Notes: generated by a model not told the origin, from the letters alone. 64,000 nt of DNA from Halichoerus grypus (GCF_964656455.1 NC_135718.1:21712449-21776448); one strand, 5' to 3'; shown: positions 12,832 to 23,576, counted from the first letter of the stretch. A program made the numbers and translations.

Positions 12832-12954
12832 CTTGTCATTTTGTCCAGAGGAGAATAGATGAATGAGAGAACAAAATGCTAACAGGGTAACAACATCCCC
12901 AGAAAATATACTCTAAACAAAGCAGAAAAGACCTGAAACCAGGGGAAACGAAAG

Positions 12955-12968
12955 GGAAAGAAAGAAAA

Positions 12969-13000
<32 letters not shown>

Positions 13001-13060
13001 GAAAAAGATAAAAACAAACAAAAAACAGAACAAAACAAAAAAAACAGAATATGATCAAAT
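12955..13060. repeat. A-rich low-complexity tract in the L1 5' UTR
   Basis: Runs of AAAAAG and AAAAC units on the plus strand. It lies just inside the 5' UTR boundary with ORF1 and belongs to the L1. Confidence 0.75.
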
Positions 13061-13061
13061 A

Positions 13062-13330
13062 TGATCAGGCTGGTGCATAGATCAGTGCCACACACTAGAT
13101 TTTGGGTGTATTTTGGTCTGTTAGAAGAAAGTGCCTCCCAAAATTTTAAAGAAAGGAAAACTTATATGTGTACACAAATAAGGGTTGATAAGATGAAGGG
13201 ATGGAGTATGACTGTAAAGATGAAAATTATAAAAAATTTTATAATAGGAATTGATAAGATAGGAAGTTGTTTGAAAAAAGAAAGAAGAGGATTTAAAAAA
13301 AAACAGAAAAGAAAAAAAAGGGAGAGAATG
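13062..13330 (-). repeat. Tandem repeat copy 1 in the L1 5' UTR
   Basis: About 269 bp. It begins near 'gatcaggctgg' and contains 'tctgttagaagaaa', 'caaaattttaaaga' and 'gaagggat'. The same blocks recur in the same order in the next copy. Confidence 0.8.
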
Positions 13331-13585
13331 TGATCAGGCAGGAGACTAGAAGAAGCCATACACTAGAGATTTATAGTATATTTTGATCTGTTAGAAGAAA
13401 CTGTATCTCAAAATTTTAAAGAGAGAACAACTTATATATATATATATGCCAAAAACAAGGGTAACTACTATGAAGGGATAGAATATGACTCTAAAAATGA
13501 AAAATAAAAATGTTTTTTAAAATAAGGGATTGATAAGATGTTGGTTGAAAAAGGGAAAAAGAAAAATTAAAAAAAAAAAGACTGT
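13331..13585 (-). repeat. Tandem repeat copy 2 in the L1 5' UTR
   Basis: About 255 bp and diverged from copy 1. It begins near 'gatcaggcagg' and carries the same blocks, plus a short TA-repeat expansion at about 13435-13446 that copy 1 lacks. Confidence 0.8.
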
Positions 13586-14694
13586 TAAAAAAAATTAACT
13601 CTGAAAGCCTAAAGAATCATGGTAAAAAAAGCCATGGATTCTATGTGCAGTATTCCCCTAGCGCTGGAGTTCTGCCATTCTCATTGATTGGTAAACTTGG
13701 TCTTGGCTGGCTGTTCTTGCTGATCTTCTGGGGGAGGGGCCTGTTGCCGTGGTTCCCAAATGTCTTTGCCGGAGGCAGAATTGCCCCGCCCTTGCCTGGT
13801 CTGGGCTAAGTAATCTGCTCATGTTTGCTCTTGGGAGCTTTTGTTCCCTGCAAGCTTTCCGTACAGCTTTGGAGGCCGAGAGTGAAATGGCGGCCTCCCA
13901 AGCTCCGCCCCAGAGGAGCCGAGAACTCGGGGCCCCGCTCCTCAGTGAGCCCCCAGAGAAAAGCAGTCAGTCACTCCCGTCTCCCCTGTCTCCAGCCGCA
14001 CTCCGTGCTCACCCAGCCTGTGACCGCGCGTTTCTATCTCTGGCACCCGACTGGGTGAGGAGTCTCCAAACCCAGCCGATCCCTGTGGTGCACTCCTGTG
14101 CTGCTCCTCCCAGGGGAGGAAGGGGAGTCTCCCTGGATCTGCCACTTGTTGGGTCCCTGCTGGAGGAGCAGTGGCCCAACTGTGCCGTGGATCACGGTTT
14201 ATGGCAACCGTGAGCTGAAAGCCCGCACCTCGGCTCCTTCTCTGCAGCGGCTTCTCTGCTCCGATACCTAGGAGTTCTGCCACACTCAGGCACCCCTGTC
14301 TTTCTGTGACCCCGAGGGTTCTGAGACCACACTGTCCCGCGAGAATTCCACACCCCGCTTAGCCACTGGAGCGACGTCCCTCAGCGGAGCAGACTTCTAG
14401 AAGTTCCGATTTTGTGCTCCGCTTCTCTATCACTTGCCAGAAGCGGCCCACAGAGGCCCCCACCCCCACCCCCGCCATCTATCCTCCCAAATATCACCTC
14501 GGATTCACTTCTCTGCACGTCCTACCTTCAGAAAGTGGTTGCTTTTCTGTTCAGAGAGTTGTTGCTATTCTTTTCTTCGTTCTCCTGTTGAGTTCATAGG
14601 TGTTCAGAATGGTTTGATCCCTATCCAGCTGAATTCCTGGGATCAGAGGAAATCCAGGTCTCCTACTCCCCCACCATCTTGCTCTGCCGATCCT

Positions 14695-14710
14695 TGTTGG
14701 TGAGTGTTTT
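14695..14710 (+). repeat. Target-site duplication, right copy (full-length L1)
   Basis: Exact 16-base match to 7587-7602. The pre-insertion site can be read directly by joining the two flanks. Confidence 0.92.
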
Positions 14711-15471
14711 ATAGGATTTTCCTTACATTTAAAATTCAGTCCGTCTGCTGTTTATTTTGGTCTTCTCAGCCTTACTGTAGAGGAATTTATCTTTTCATTC
14801 CCATTATTAAGTTCAAAACTTAGTAGCTAATGAAGTAGAACTTGATATGTATGAAGTTGGGCACTTTCTTTAAAAATAGCAGTTGTGTTTCTCCCATATG
14901 TTAGGAGGGCACTCATTTCCAGTTCTTAGGCACTACAGTTAGAGACTGTGCATATTTCTATAGTACAAGATAAAGAAAGCACCTTTCTACAGGGTGGGCT
15001 GGAGAACAATCAGAGGAGAGAAAGAGAGAAGAATATTTGGGCTAATGAGGGAATAATAGAAAGTTTATTTTCAGAAGTGATCTTGGAGCTTCACACTGCT
15101 CTTATAAAATGTTCAGAGCCCAAACAAGTACCATATATTGATTTGAATCTCATCATTACGAAACTGTCGGCAAATCAAGAATGTTGAAGGTTTTTTAGGA
15201 CACTGACCTGGAATCTTCAAAGTATTCAATATTATGAGAAATGTAGAATGCTGGGCGGTCTAGTCTAGATTGCAAAGACTAAAAGGACATAATAGGCAAA
15301 TTAAATGTGTGAATTTTTACTGGATCTTTTGAAAAAACAAATACGGTTTTTCAGACAACTGGAGATGGAAAATGTTTGGAAAATTACAGGATAGAGTTGA
15401 ATTAATGTTGATCTTTTCATGTATGGTAGTTGTGTTGTAGTTTTGTAAGGGAATATCCTTGACATTGAGAG
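14711..15471. other. Unassigned non-coding DNA
   Basis: I see no gene or repeat family. An 80-codon open frame from 14948 has no recognisable motif. Confidence 0.55.
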
Positions 15472-15711
15472 ATGGATTCTGCAGTATTCTTTTTTTTTTT
15501 TTTTTTTTAAAGATTTTATTTATTTATTTGACAGAGAGAGAGCACAAGTAGGCAGAGTGGTAGACAGAGGGAGAAGGAGAAGCAGGCTCCCTGCTGAGCA
15601 GGGAGCCCGATGCGGGGCTCGATCCCAGGACCCTGGGATCATGACCTGAGCCGAAGGCAGACGCTTAATGACTGAGCCACCCAGGCGCCCCATGGATTCT
15701 GCAGTATTCTT
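15472..15711 (-). mobile_element. Can-SINE with perfect 20-bp TSD
   Basis: The SINE body is 15492-15691 on the minus strand. It has a T-run tail, AGATTTTATTTATTTATTTG, a GA-rich block, and the tRNA-derived head ending CCACCCAGGCGCCCC. The TSD (atggattctgcag... ending in tattctt) is identical at 15472-15491 and 15692-15711. Can-SINEs are transcribed by RNA polymerase III and mobilised by L1 proteins. The perfect, long TSD and long tail suggest a recent insertion. Confidence 0.96.
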
Positions 15712-16094
15712 GTTCTTGAGATGCACATTTGGAAGTGTTGCTATGGATGCACCCTATTGTTGAATGGTTTAGTACCTGAAGCATGTGTGCAGGGAGAGAA
15801 ATGGAGCAGTTAGTAAATATGGGGGTGTGTATTGTAATCTCTAACTTTTTTTTATTGGTCTAAAAAGTTTCTGATACATACTTGGATATACATAGAATAC
15901 ATACATGCATACACATAGGGATAATACCACTAGGCTGTTATCCTAGGCTTGTCATGAGCAGTAAATGTGCTGGTTCATGTAAAGAGCTTACTAGTATGTT
16001 TGATAAATTACTAATATTTAATATATGTTAGTAAATATTAACACAGAACTTTGGTACAAGAATACTGAGAATAAATTTTCTAATGGCTCATGAC

Positions 16095-16129
<35 letters not shown>

Positions 16130-17434
16130 AGTCCAAAACTCCATGTAATGCCAATATCTTTCTAAAGCAATCCTGGCATATGGTTTCTTCACTTATGTTT
16201 GAAGGCCTCCAATAAAAGTACCTTATTATTTTTTTCATTGTTATCCTTGCATAAACACATTCTTCATGACATTTTAAATCCCTTTTCTTTCATGAGGTTT
16301 ATCAAAAGCATTCTTCTCAATTGGGATGATATTTTCCTTCTGAAGTCTACAAACTAACTTATTGCTTAAATGACTGATCTGGGCATTTAGATGTGCATTG
16401 TACCTCTTGTTCTCCCTGCCTCTTAATACTGTAAAATAGTTCACAGCATTCAGTTCACTACCCATTTGTAGTATTAATTCAAATACAATTTTAGAGCATA
16501 AAGAGAAATGCAGCTTAAGAGGAGTAATCTATACTATGTCGGGTGTTGCCCTTTAAGATTTTGCCCAACTGTGAATGTAGAGTTTTCCTGAAAAGTCTGA
16601 AATCTATAGTGAGAAAAATCATGACTTTAAAGATCCCTCTGATTGCACTCTACAACCCACAGTACAAAGAAGCACTGTATTTCTCTCTGTACTTTGAATT
16701 CTAATATTCCCTGCCTACTTCCTAAGTACACAGATATTTTCTGTAATAAAAATTGGCCCCAGAATAGGATTAATGTAGATGAGATTCCCTCAAACACAAT
16801 ACCAACCATGATCCCTTCAATTTAAGTTTCTACTTCCATGGGATTTGCAGGGAAAGAAATTTAATTTTTTCTGAAGACAAATGTATTAATATTTAATAAA
16901 AACAAAGTCAGGTGACAGTGTTATTTAAAAAATAAGAAATGTACATAACATCTTTCTATATTTGAATAAGACAACTGAACTGAGCAGCTTTAACTCCTAG
17001 ACATAAAATGAGATGTGGGTGGGAAGAAAATTCAGGCAGGAAAAAATGCTTATTAAGCTAAAGTGCTGAATGGAATTGTATTATGGAAATAAATCACAGA
17101 TTTATTCTCAAAAACGTTGTCCTTTCAGATATTGGTGGGTATGGATGTTATTACCAATGGTCTAGGAAATTGGCAACTATGTTTAGTATGAGTGACCCAC
17201 ACCATAACTCAAATAAAGGCTGTGAAATATAGTGGACACTTAACTTTTTTCCATCTCCGCTCCTTTACATTCTGACTCCTCTCCTATTCTGTATGGTTTA
17301 CTTTTACGTGGTTTCAAGTTGGGCCTGGCCACTCTAAGCCCTTGCTATAGTACTAAATTCAGAAGTTGGCACACAGGACAAGTTAGTACATCCAGATTTG
17401 TCTCTGAGACTCGTGTCAGTCGGGTAGTTGTATT
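15712..17434. other. Unassigned non-coding DNA with one microsatellite
   Basis: Apart from the GAT repeat at 16092 I recognise no gene, RNA or repeat family. Confidence 0.55.
16092..16127 (+). repeat. (GAT)12 microsatellite
   Basis: Twelve trinucleotide units, the first reading GAC and the rest uninterrupted GAT. A pure tract of this length is likely to vary in length between individuals. Confidence 0.95.
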
Positions 17435-17760
17435 AATTAGGATAGGCTGCAGCAACAAATTGAACCTGACATTTCGGAAGCTTAGCAAAATAAAGACGTA
17501 GTTACAGGGCAAGGAAAGTCCAATTTGGTTTGGGCCACACTCTTGCTTGAGACATCACCATATGAAACATGTCGTCTCTTAGGTCAGGGCACAAGGGGGA
17601 AGGAAAGCTTTGAGACACAGAAAAAATATTTCTAAGAGCCACACCTGAATAGACTGAGACCATTTTCTCCCACAACTCATTGGCCAGAACTCAGTCACAT
17701 GGCCCCAATAATGTGAAAATAAGGCTAGACAATGAGTCTTTCTGTCTGTATAGGAGGAAG
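17435..17760 (-). repeat. Possible ancient LTR fragment
   Basis: The order 'ggataggctgcagcaacaaa', 'gcttagcaaaataaag', 'cattggccagaactcagtc' and 'acatggccccaataatg' resembles inverted mammalian LTRs whose plus strand reads 'tgctgcagtaacaa...ccattggc...'. Family and orientation are uncertain. Confidence 0.4.
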
Positions 17761-18254
17761 TGAGATGCTAAAAATGTCTTTCTTTCAGTGCTCTTTCCAC
17801 AGAGGTTAATAGTCTCATAAAATATGAGCCTGGGTAACCAGTGTTCATTTTTTCGCACCCAATATGGAAAAAAAAAAAAGCCCTTCATAAGTATAAAAGC
17901 AGACAGAGACGCATTGTCCTGATTATATCATTTGAGTCTTACATATAACTTGGTAAGTGCCTTCTCTTTTTTCTAAATATAGTTTCTAAGTACAGTTTGG
18001 ATTTCTCCTTATAACCAAGAGTCATCACTGATTTAAAGCTTTTAGACTATTTAGCCTAATGCTTCCTAAAATTAGCTTTATTAATCAATCCATAGGAAAT
18101 AATTTATTAATTAAAAATCGTATCCTTAACACTATAGTGCACCTGGTAAACTTCGACTTATCTGTCAAGCTTTGTTCTACTGTCACTTGCGCAATGAAGT
18201 GTCTTCATCACATTCTGTGATGATCACAGCTCCATTAATTCACATACTTCTCAT
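17761..18254. other. Unassigned AT-rich DNA
   Basis: Nothing recognised. A 12-base A run lies at about 17867-17879, without a clear flanking duplication. Confidence 0.55.
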
Positions 18255-18500
18255 GGGCAGCATGGCATGGAAGATAAAAGCATAGGCACTGAAGTTAGAC
18301 TCCCTGATGTAGATGCTGATCCTTCCAATCGTCAGCTTTGAAGCATTGACATTGTGTTTAATCTCTGTGTGCCTCAGATTCCCCAGCTGTAAAATGGGTA
18401 TAATATAAAATTATTATAAGGAACAAAGAAGTTAATATACAGAAAGATGTGCAGTAGTGACACACTTCAGGCTTCAATAAATGTTAGATATTTTATTACT
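18255..18500 (+). repeat. MIR SINE, forward orientation
   Basis: Shows the MIR order: a head-like part ('gcataggcactgaagttaga'), then 'ctgtgtgcctcag', 'ccagctgtaaaatggg', 'tataag', and an 'aataaatgtta' end. Diverged. Confidence 0.8.
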
Positions 18501-18524
18501 CTCATTTTATTTTACTTTTATTAG

Positions 18525-18645
18525 GCTGTGAACTCCTTAAGAACAAAGATAGTGCTTATTAACTGATTGTTTCAATGGTGCTCAGAACATGCTTAGTACC
18601 TAGTGAATACTCAATGAACTTTAGTTGAAAGGATTGTACTAAAAG
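18525..18645 (+). repeat. L2 3' end
   Basis: The sequence 'gctgtgaactccttaagaac', then 'acatgcttagtacctagtga', then 'ctcaatgaactttagttgaa' follows the conserved L2 3' end. Diverged. Confidence 0.65.
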
Positions 18646-18654
18646 TAACTATTC

Positions 18655-18740
18655 AGTAATAATTATAACAACTAGCATTATTAAGCCCTTACTGTGTGCC
18701 AAACGTGGTCTAAGTGCTGTGCATGTACCAAATCATGATT
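18655..18740 (-). repeat. MIR fragment, reverse orientation
   Basis: Contains 'aagcccttactgtgtgccaa' and 'ctaagtgctgtgcatg', matching the inverted MIR 3' part. Confidence 0.6.
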
Positions 18741-19720
18741 AATAAATAGAGGAAGGAGTATATCACTCATGGTAAATAACTTGCTATTGTAATTTAATTA
18801 AAAAAAAATTCTAAAAGTTTAAAAGTATAAGACTTTATTTATCATTGGCACAAAAATTATACTTTGATGTTGCTGATTGGTGAGGACTCCTAAGCAGCAC
18901 TTCTAACAGTACTAACTGAGGGCTCTAGGCTTTGAACTTGGTACTCCACATCCTTAACAAGGGCTTCCCAGATCACTGTGGAAGCAAAGAGATTAAATAA
19001 TTATAAAAAGGATTTTCTTTTATTTTTGAACTAAGACCAGCCTAGAAATGTTTATTACTTCCACACCCATTCCATCATTCTATTGACCAACACTTGTCAT
19101 AAATTGTACCATAATGAAAAAATAAAGGAAGTTTCCTTTGTGATTATTAGTAAAATTAAATCATTTGATAAAATAGGAAATTTTAAATATCTACTTGGGG
19201 GGAGGCAAGATTAACATTCAAACAAATGAAAAATAAAGACTACTATCATTGGAGAAAGCTTTATTTAAGAACTTGAATGTGCCCGGCAGGATGAGAAGAT
19301 GTTGGATTGGTGGGAAAAAGGGAAAGGCATTCCAGATGAGGTGCAGGGTGCCACTAAAAGTGTAGAGGAAGAATTAATGGGAAAACTTGCCGTTCAATGG
19401 CTGAGAGCCAGGGAAAACCCAGACTCAGCACAAGGAGACCCAGCAACAAACACAGCACGTGGTCTTCACAACCGTATAGCGATTGACACATGCATCCTTC
19501 TTTCTAGAGAACAATTTGACAAAGAACTAAGCATATTGCTAGGTGCAGGTTGAAATGGACTCCATTGCACCTGGTTGTCAGATAAACAGATTCTTCATAT
19601 CTGGATCCATTCTTTTTTTTTTTTCCCGAATTACTATATTCCACACAAGATGGTCTACTAGTCCAGTTTAGGATGATGTTGTTGGCAATATTTTCTGGTA
19701 ATTTTAACCTCATTGCACCA
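18741..19720. other. Unassigned non-coding DNA
   Basis: No gene is recognised. The stretch around 19250-19440 (including 'aaaggcattccagatgaggt') resembles an ancient interspersed repeat whose family I cannot name. The 84-codon open frame there has no protein signature. Confidence 0.5.
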
Positions 19721-19725
19721 ATTCT

Positions 19726-20444
19726 TTTTATTTATTTATTTATTTATTATTTTATTATGTTACATTAGTCACCATACAATACATCATTAGTTTTTGATGT
19801 AGTGATCCACGATTCATTGTTTTCATATAACACCCTGTGCTCGATGCAGTACGTGCCCTCCTTAATACCCATCACCAGGCTAACCCATCTCCCCACCCCC
19901 CTCCCCTTTAAAACCCTCAGATTGTTTCTCAGAGTCCATAGTCTCTCATGGTTCATCTCTCCCTCCGATTCCCCCCCTTCATTTTTTCCTTCCTTCTCCT
20001 AGTGTCCTCCATGCTATTCCTTATGTTCCACAAATAAGTGAAATCGTATGATAATTGACTTTCTCTGCTTGACTTATTTCACTTAGCATAATCTCCTCCA
20101 GTCCCATCCATGTTGAAGTAAAAGTTGGGTATTCATCCTTTCTGATGGCTGAGTAATATTCCATTGTATATATGGACCACATCTTCTTTATCCATTCATC
20201 TGTTGAAGGGCATCTCGGCTCTTTCCACAGTTTGGCTATTGCAGACATTGCTGCTATGAACATTGGGGTGCATATGGCCCTTCTTTTCACTACATCTGTG
20301 TCTTTGGGGTAAATGCCCAGGAGTGCAATTGCTGGGTCATAGGGTAGCTCTATTTTTAATTTTTTGAGGCACCTCCACATTGTTTTCCAAAGTGGCTGTA
20401 CCAACTTGCATTCCCACCAACAGTGTAAGAAGATTCCCCTTTCT
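19726..20444 (-). mobile_element. 5'-truncated LINE-1, 3' end with ORF2 C-terminus
   Basis: About 720 bp on the minus strand. It has a TTTA-repeat tail (A-rich in L1 sense), a 3' UTR with a C-rich tract at about 19890, and an ORF2 C-terminal part at 20404-20021 carrying IAKLWKEPRCPSTDEW. It is more diverged from the full-length L1 than the copy at 53 kb. A weak 8-bp TSD (ccaattct/ccagttct) may flank it. Confidence 0.85.
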
Positions 20445-21854
20445 CCAGTTCTGACTCCTGGTTGTTTTCACATCGTTTAGTGTTGCTTCCTCACCTAGAC
20501 TAAACTCCATTTGAAAATAGAGACATGAGTCATTCCACAGTCCTAAGCACAGGCAGTAAGCACAATCATTTAAATAATTCTTCTTTATCTCTTGATTCAC
20601 TAGATATTTTTATGGATACCTGGCACCACAGTTCTTTCTTACTCTCTATACACAGGCTTCTGAACAGAAATAACAACATAACCCCCAAATCTTATCTACC
20701 TATCTACCCATCTATCTCTCTCTATATTTTTCCTTTTTTTTTTTTTATCTTTTCTACTGGTAAAGTAGCAAAAGGCTAAGTTGTAACATTTCAAGTTATG
20801 AACCTGTCTTGGTCCCTGTAATCCATCTTGTGAGATATGGGGCACAGCTGCCCATTAGTAAATTATTGATATTTCCTATTTTGCCCTGTTCATACAGCCA
20901 TCAGTAACCCACATTCTACTGAGTATGTTGTCTTCTTATGTTATTTGTTCACTCTTCTGCCACATTTGGAGTTTGGGTGCCATGTTAGCTTGTGTGGGTG
21001 TCCAAGCTTAGCTTAAAATTCTAGTGCTTTTTCTCTTCACGTTCTAAGGCATTTGGGAGAAATATAATAGCTTCTTAGGATTGCATCTGCCAAGTAAGGG
21101 GATTAAATAAGCAAAGAAATAGAAATGACATATCATGCAAAACCCAATTCAGGTCCAGTTAAGGTGTCTTCAAAAAGCATCTTTTAAAAATAAATTTCTA
21201 ATCCATGTTACATTTGTATCTTTAAGTGGTTATGGAGATGAATGGATTGCTCTATGTGAGGAAATAATTTGCATGGACTAAGTTTCACTCTTAATCTGAA
21301 ATATGTTTTCTCTGAGGCTCAAAATAGGTTGGTTCACAATATTCTGCTCTTCAAAAAGTTACATCTTTAGGCTTCTGGATAAAAAAATCAAGATCTGTAG
21401 TTCCTCTGATGAGTCAATAAGGTCTGACTGAGGGCATATGAATTTATCTGAGGGACCTAGTGTTGAAAATTTATGATGTAGACTGGGGGTGTATTTTATC
21501 TTCATTAATGCAGGCAAAAACAGAGTCCCAAGGAGAGGATAACAAATTGGCTAAATGATGCAGCTTTGTTATTTCAAGGAACAAGATTTGACTAGCAGCC
21601 TAAGTATATGGGACTAATGAAAAGCCTATAAATGCAGGGGCTCTTGTCTGAGCCAGAAGATATCATTGCACTGATTTTCTTCATTGCATTAGAGTTTAGG
21701 TTTGTAGAATTAGGCTAATGAGTAAGTCAGTCAGTGGATAAGAAGAAATGGCAAGAAAAGGGCAGGATTAGAATAGAGACTTCAGGAAGGAAAGAAAACG
21801 AGTTAGAAGGTTGCTGAAGCCACTCCTCCCCCCACTGTGTGGGGGCACTGTATA
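20445..21854. other. Unassigned non-coding DNA
   Basis: No gene or repeat family is recognised apart from a short TCTA-type tract at about 20691-20726. Confidence 0.55.
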
Positions 21855-22315
21855 CAGTAGTCCCCCATTATCCATCAAGGATACATTCCAAGACCCCCAG
21901 TGGATGCTTAAAACCTCAGATGGTACCAAACCCTATGTTTGCTATGTTTATCCTATACATACATACCTATGGTAAAATTTAATTTATAAATTAGTCACAG
22001 TCAGTGATCAACAATGATAACTAGTAATAAAATAGAATATTTTTAACAGTACACTCTGATAAATGTTATGTGAGTATGGTCTCTCTCTCTCAAAATACCT
22101 CATTGTACTATACTTGCCCTCCTTGTGATGATGTGAATGATAAAATGCCTACATGATGAGATGACGTGAGATGAATGATGTAGGCATTGTGATGTAGTGT
22201 TAGGCTACTATTGACCTTCTGACCATATGTCAGAAGGAGGATCATCTGCTTCTGGACCATGATTGAGTGTAACTGAAACCCCAGAATGTGGAACCGTGGA
22301 CAAGGGGGACTACTG
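21855..22315. mobile_element. Tigger-type non-autonomous DNA transposon (MITE)
   Basis: About 461 bp bounded by an inverted terminal repeat, CAGTAGTCCCCC at the left and GGGGGACTACTG at the right. It is preceded by TA, and the right flank reads TG, probably a decayed TA. Internal blocks 'ccaagacccccagtggatgc' and 'tataaattagtcacag' are typical of short Tigger/pogo-clade derivatives. No transposase is encoded; movement would have needed a Tigger transposase. Two internal hairpins are visible. Confidence 0.88.
22216..22238. repeat. Perfect 9-bp stem hairpin inside the MITE
   Basis: CCTTCTGAC (22216-22224) pairs with GTCAGAAGG (22230-22238) across a 5-base loop. A second imperfect pair, 'aatgcctacat' and 'atgtaggcatt', lies at about 22145-22188. 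Confidence 0.85.
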
Positions 22316-22679
22316 TGTTTTCAGCATGTGTAGTTTCCATTAGTCTTCAACTCACAGCCATTTCCTGGTCCAACTCTTTGTAAACGGAGTAGCAGTGTTA
22401 GTTTCAATATTCAGTATGTGCAGAAATAGCAAGCCCTCACTACCTGGCCAGGAAGGAACATATCAGGGATGCTGAAGCATCAGGTCCTCCACTTTTGTAC
22501 ATCAACTGTGTAAAACTCAGAATTCAAGGCTGATAATCAGTGATGAGGATGCCCACTGATTGATAGATCTATAGTTAGATAAATAGATAATGCTACTGCT
22601 GATGGCTATGATGGTAGTCAGCATGATAGTGATGATGGGAAATATCATTAACACTCAGATTTCCTTTTTCTCTCTCAGG
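22316..22679. other. Unassigned non-coding DNA
   Basis: Nothing recognised except loose GAT/GATA-rich stretches at about 22560-22640. Confidence 0.55.
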
Positions 22680-22835
22680 CTCTGCTTTAAGGAAATGTCA
22701 TAGGAGTTATTTAATCTTCACAATAACACTTTGAAATAAATACTATTATGATGCCATATTTTATAGCAAAGAAATTAAGCCAAATAAAGGTTAGTTTGTC
22801 TCAATTCACAGAGCTTGTAGATATCATGGAAAACT
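22680..22835 (-). repeat. MIR fragment, reverse orientation
   Basis: The order 'atttaatcttcacaataac', 'ttgaaataaatactattatg', 'agaaattaagcc' and 'tcacagagctt' matches an inverted MIR. Confidence 0.65.
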
Positions 22836-23324
22836 TAATAGGAAATTGCAACAGCTGAGATTTCTGAAAAGAAAAATAATACCAACAAGCCTTGTGAATT
22901 TCTGTAGTTTCCACCCCTTCCCCCAACAAAGTAGCCCAGATTTTCCCAGTGAATCCTCTTTAGAAGACAGACCATTTCAGACCCATGTCTAACAGGGATG
23001 GAGTTCTCAGGAATCCCAGTGTCTAAGGCTACGATGCTCTACCCTGAGAAATTCTGATTTTTTTTCTTGGTGTTATTTATCATTCTGTATACAATTACAA
23101 AATTAAGGATGTTGGGAGTTAAAGGATTCTGTCCCCTTTTTAACTAAATTAGATGTATATCTAAATCCCAGTATTCATGGATGAGCGACTTAGACCCTGT
23201 ACCCGACTATCTTGTTCCATTTTAATTTATTTGATGGCTCCACAGTAAAGACTGCATATAGGCATTCAGAGAAGTTATAAGGTTTATGCTTTATACGTGG
23301 TTGCTGTTCTTCCAAGACCGCGGG
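22836..23324. other. Unassigned non-coding DNA
   Basis: No gene, RNA or repeat is recognised. Confidence 0.55.
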
Positions 23325-23327
23325 AAA

Positions 23328-23370
23328 CAGACTGTCTCTCTGTCTCAAATAAATAAAACCTTTTTAAAAT
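23328..23370 (+). repeat. Isolated 3' tail of a Can-SINE
   Basis: The sequence 'ctgtctctctgtctcaaata' followed by 'aataaaacctttttaaaa' equals the last 45 or so bases of a forward Can-SINE. The head and body are missing. A complete SINE in the opposite direction starts 17 bp further on. Confidence 0.7.
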
Positions 23371-23386
23371 ATCCCTAGTTTGTTTC

Positions 23387-23576
23387 TTTTAATATTTTAT
23401 TTATTTGAGAGAGAGACAGACAGACAGAGCAGGAGCAGAGGGGAGGGGCAGAGGGAGAGGGAGAAGCAGGCTCCCTGCTGAGGAGGGAGCCCCACAGGGG
23501 GCTGGATCCCAGGATCCCTGGATCCTGACCTGAGCTGAAGACAGAAGCTTAAGGGACTGAGCCACCCAGGCGCCCC
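23387..23576 (-). mobile_element. Can-SINE, minus strand
   Basis: Tail, GA-rich block and head (ending GCCACCCAGGCGCCCC) are all present. The flanking direct repeat is 'agtttgtttc' at 23377-23386 and 23581-23590; the few bases between head and right copy are 'tccc'-like on both sides. Confidence 0.92.

Larger units (their letters stand above)
7603..14694 (-). mobile_element. Full-length LINE-1, about 7.1 kb, minus strand
   Basis: Read on the minus strand the parts follow in order: 5' UTR (14694 to about 12832), ORF1 remnant (about 12831-11946), a short inter-ORF spacer, ORF2 (11864-8054), a 3' UTR with a G-rich tract, and an A-rich tail (the T-run from 7603). A 16-bp TSD frames the whole. 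The 5' end starts just upstream of a CAAGATGG-type motif, as expected for a complete L1. L1 encodes an RNA-binding chaperone and an endonuclease/reverse transcriptase that copy L1 and SINE RNA into the genome. Both ORFs are broken, so this copy cannot move itself. The sequence is closer to young carnivoran L1 than the L1M pieces nearby. Confidence 0.95.
12832..14694 (-). promoter_or_regulatory. LINE-1 5' UTR / internal promoter region
   Basis: About 1.86 kb upstream of ORF1 in L1 sense. The distal half (about 13740-14500) is GC-rich and CpG-containing, in sharp contrast to the rest of the window. The proximal half is A-rich and T-rich with an internal tandem duplication. Near the 5' end (14672-14681, minus strand) the sequence CAAGATGGTG resembles the YY1-type site CAAGATGGC found at the start of many L1s, with the last C changed to T. 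Mammalian L1 5' UTRs drive transcription with RNA polymerase II; activity of this copy is unknown. Confidence 0.8.

Noticed and set aside
13749..14213. A 154-codon open frame on the plus strand
   Set aside because: It runs antisense through the GC-rich L1 5' UTR, where stops are rare by composition. It has no protein signature.
17867..17879. An A-run considered as a third poly(A)-only insertion
   Set aside because: No duplicated flanking sequence is present. The A-run near 23857 was rejected for the same reason.
19299..19553. An 84-codon open frame with a plausible amino-acid mix
   Set aside because: Part of it resembles an ancient repeat, and no domain is recognisable.
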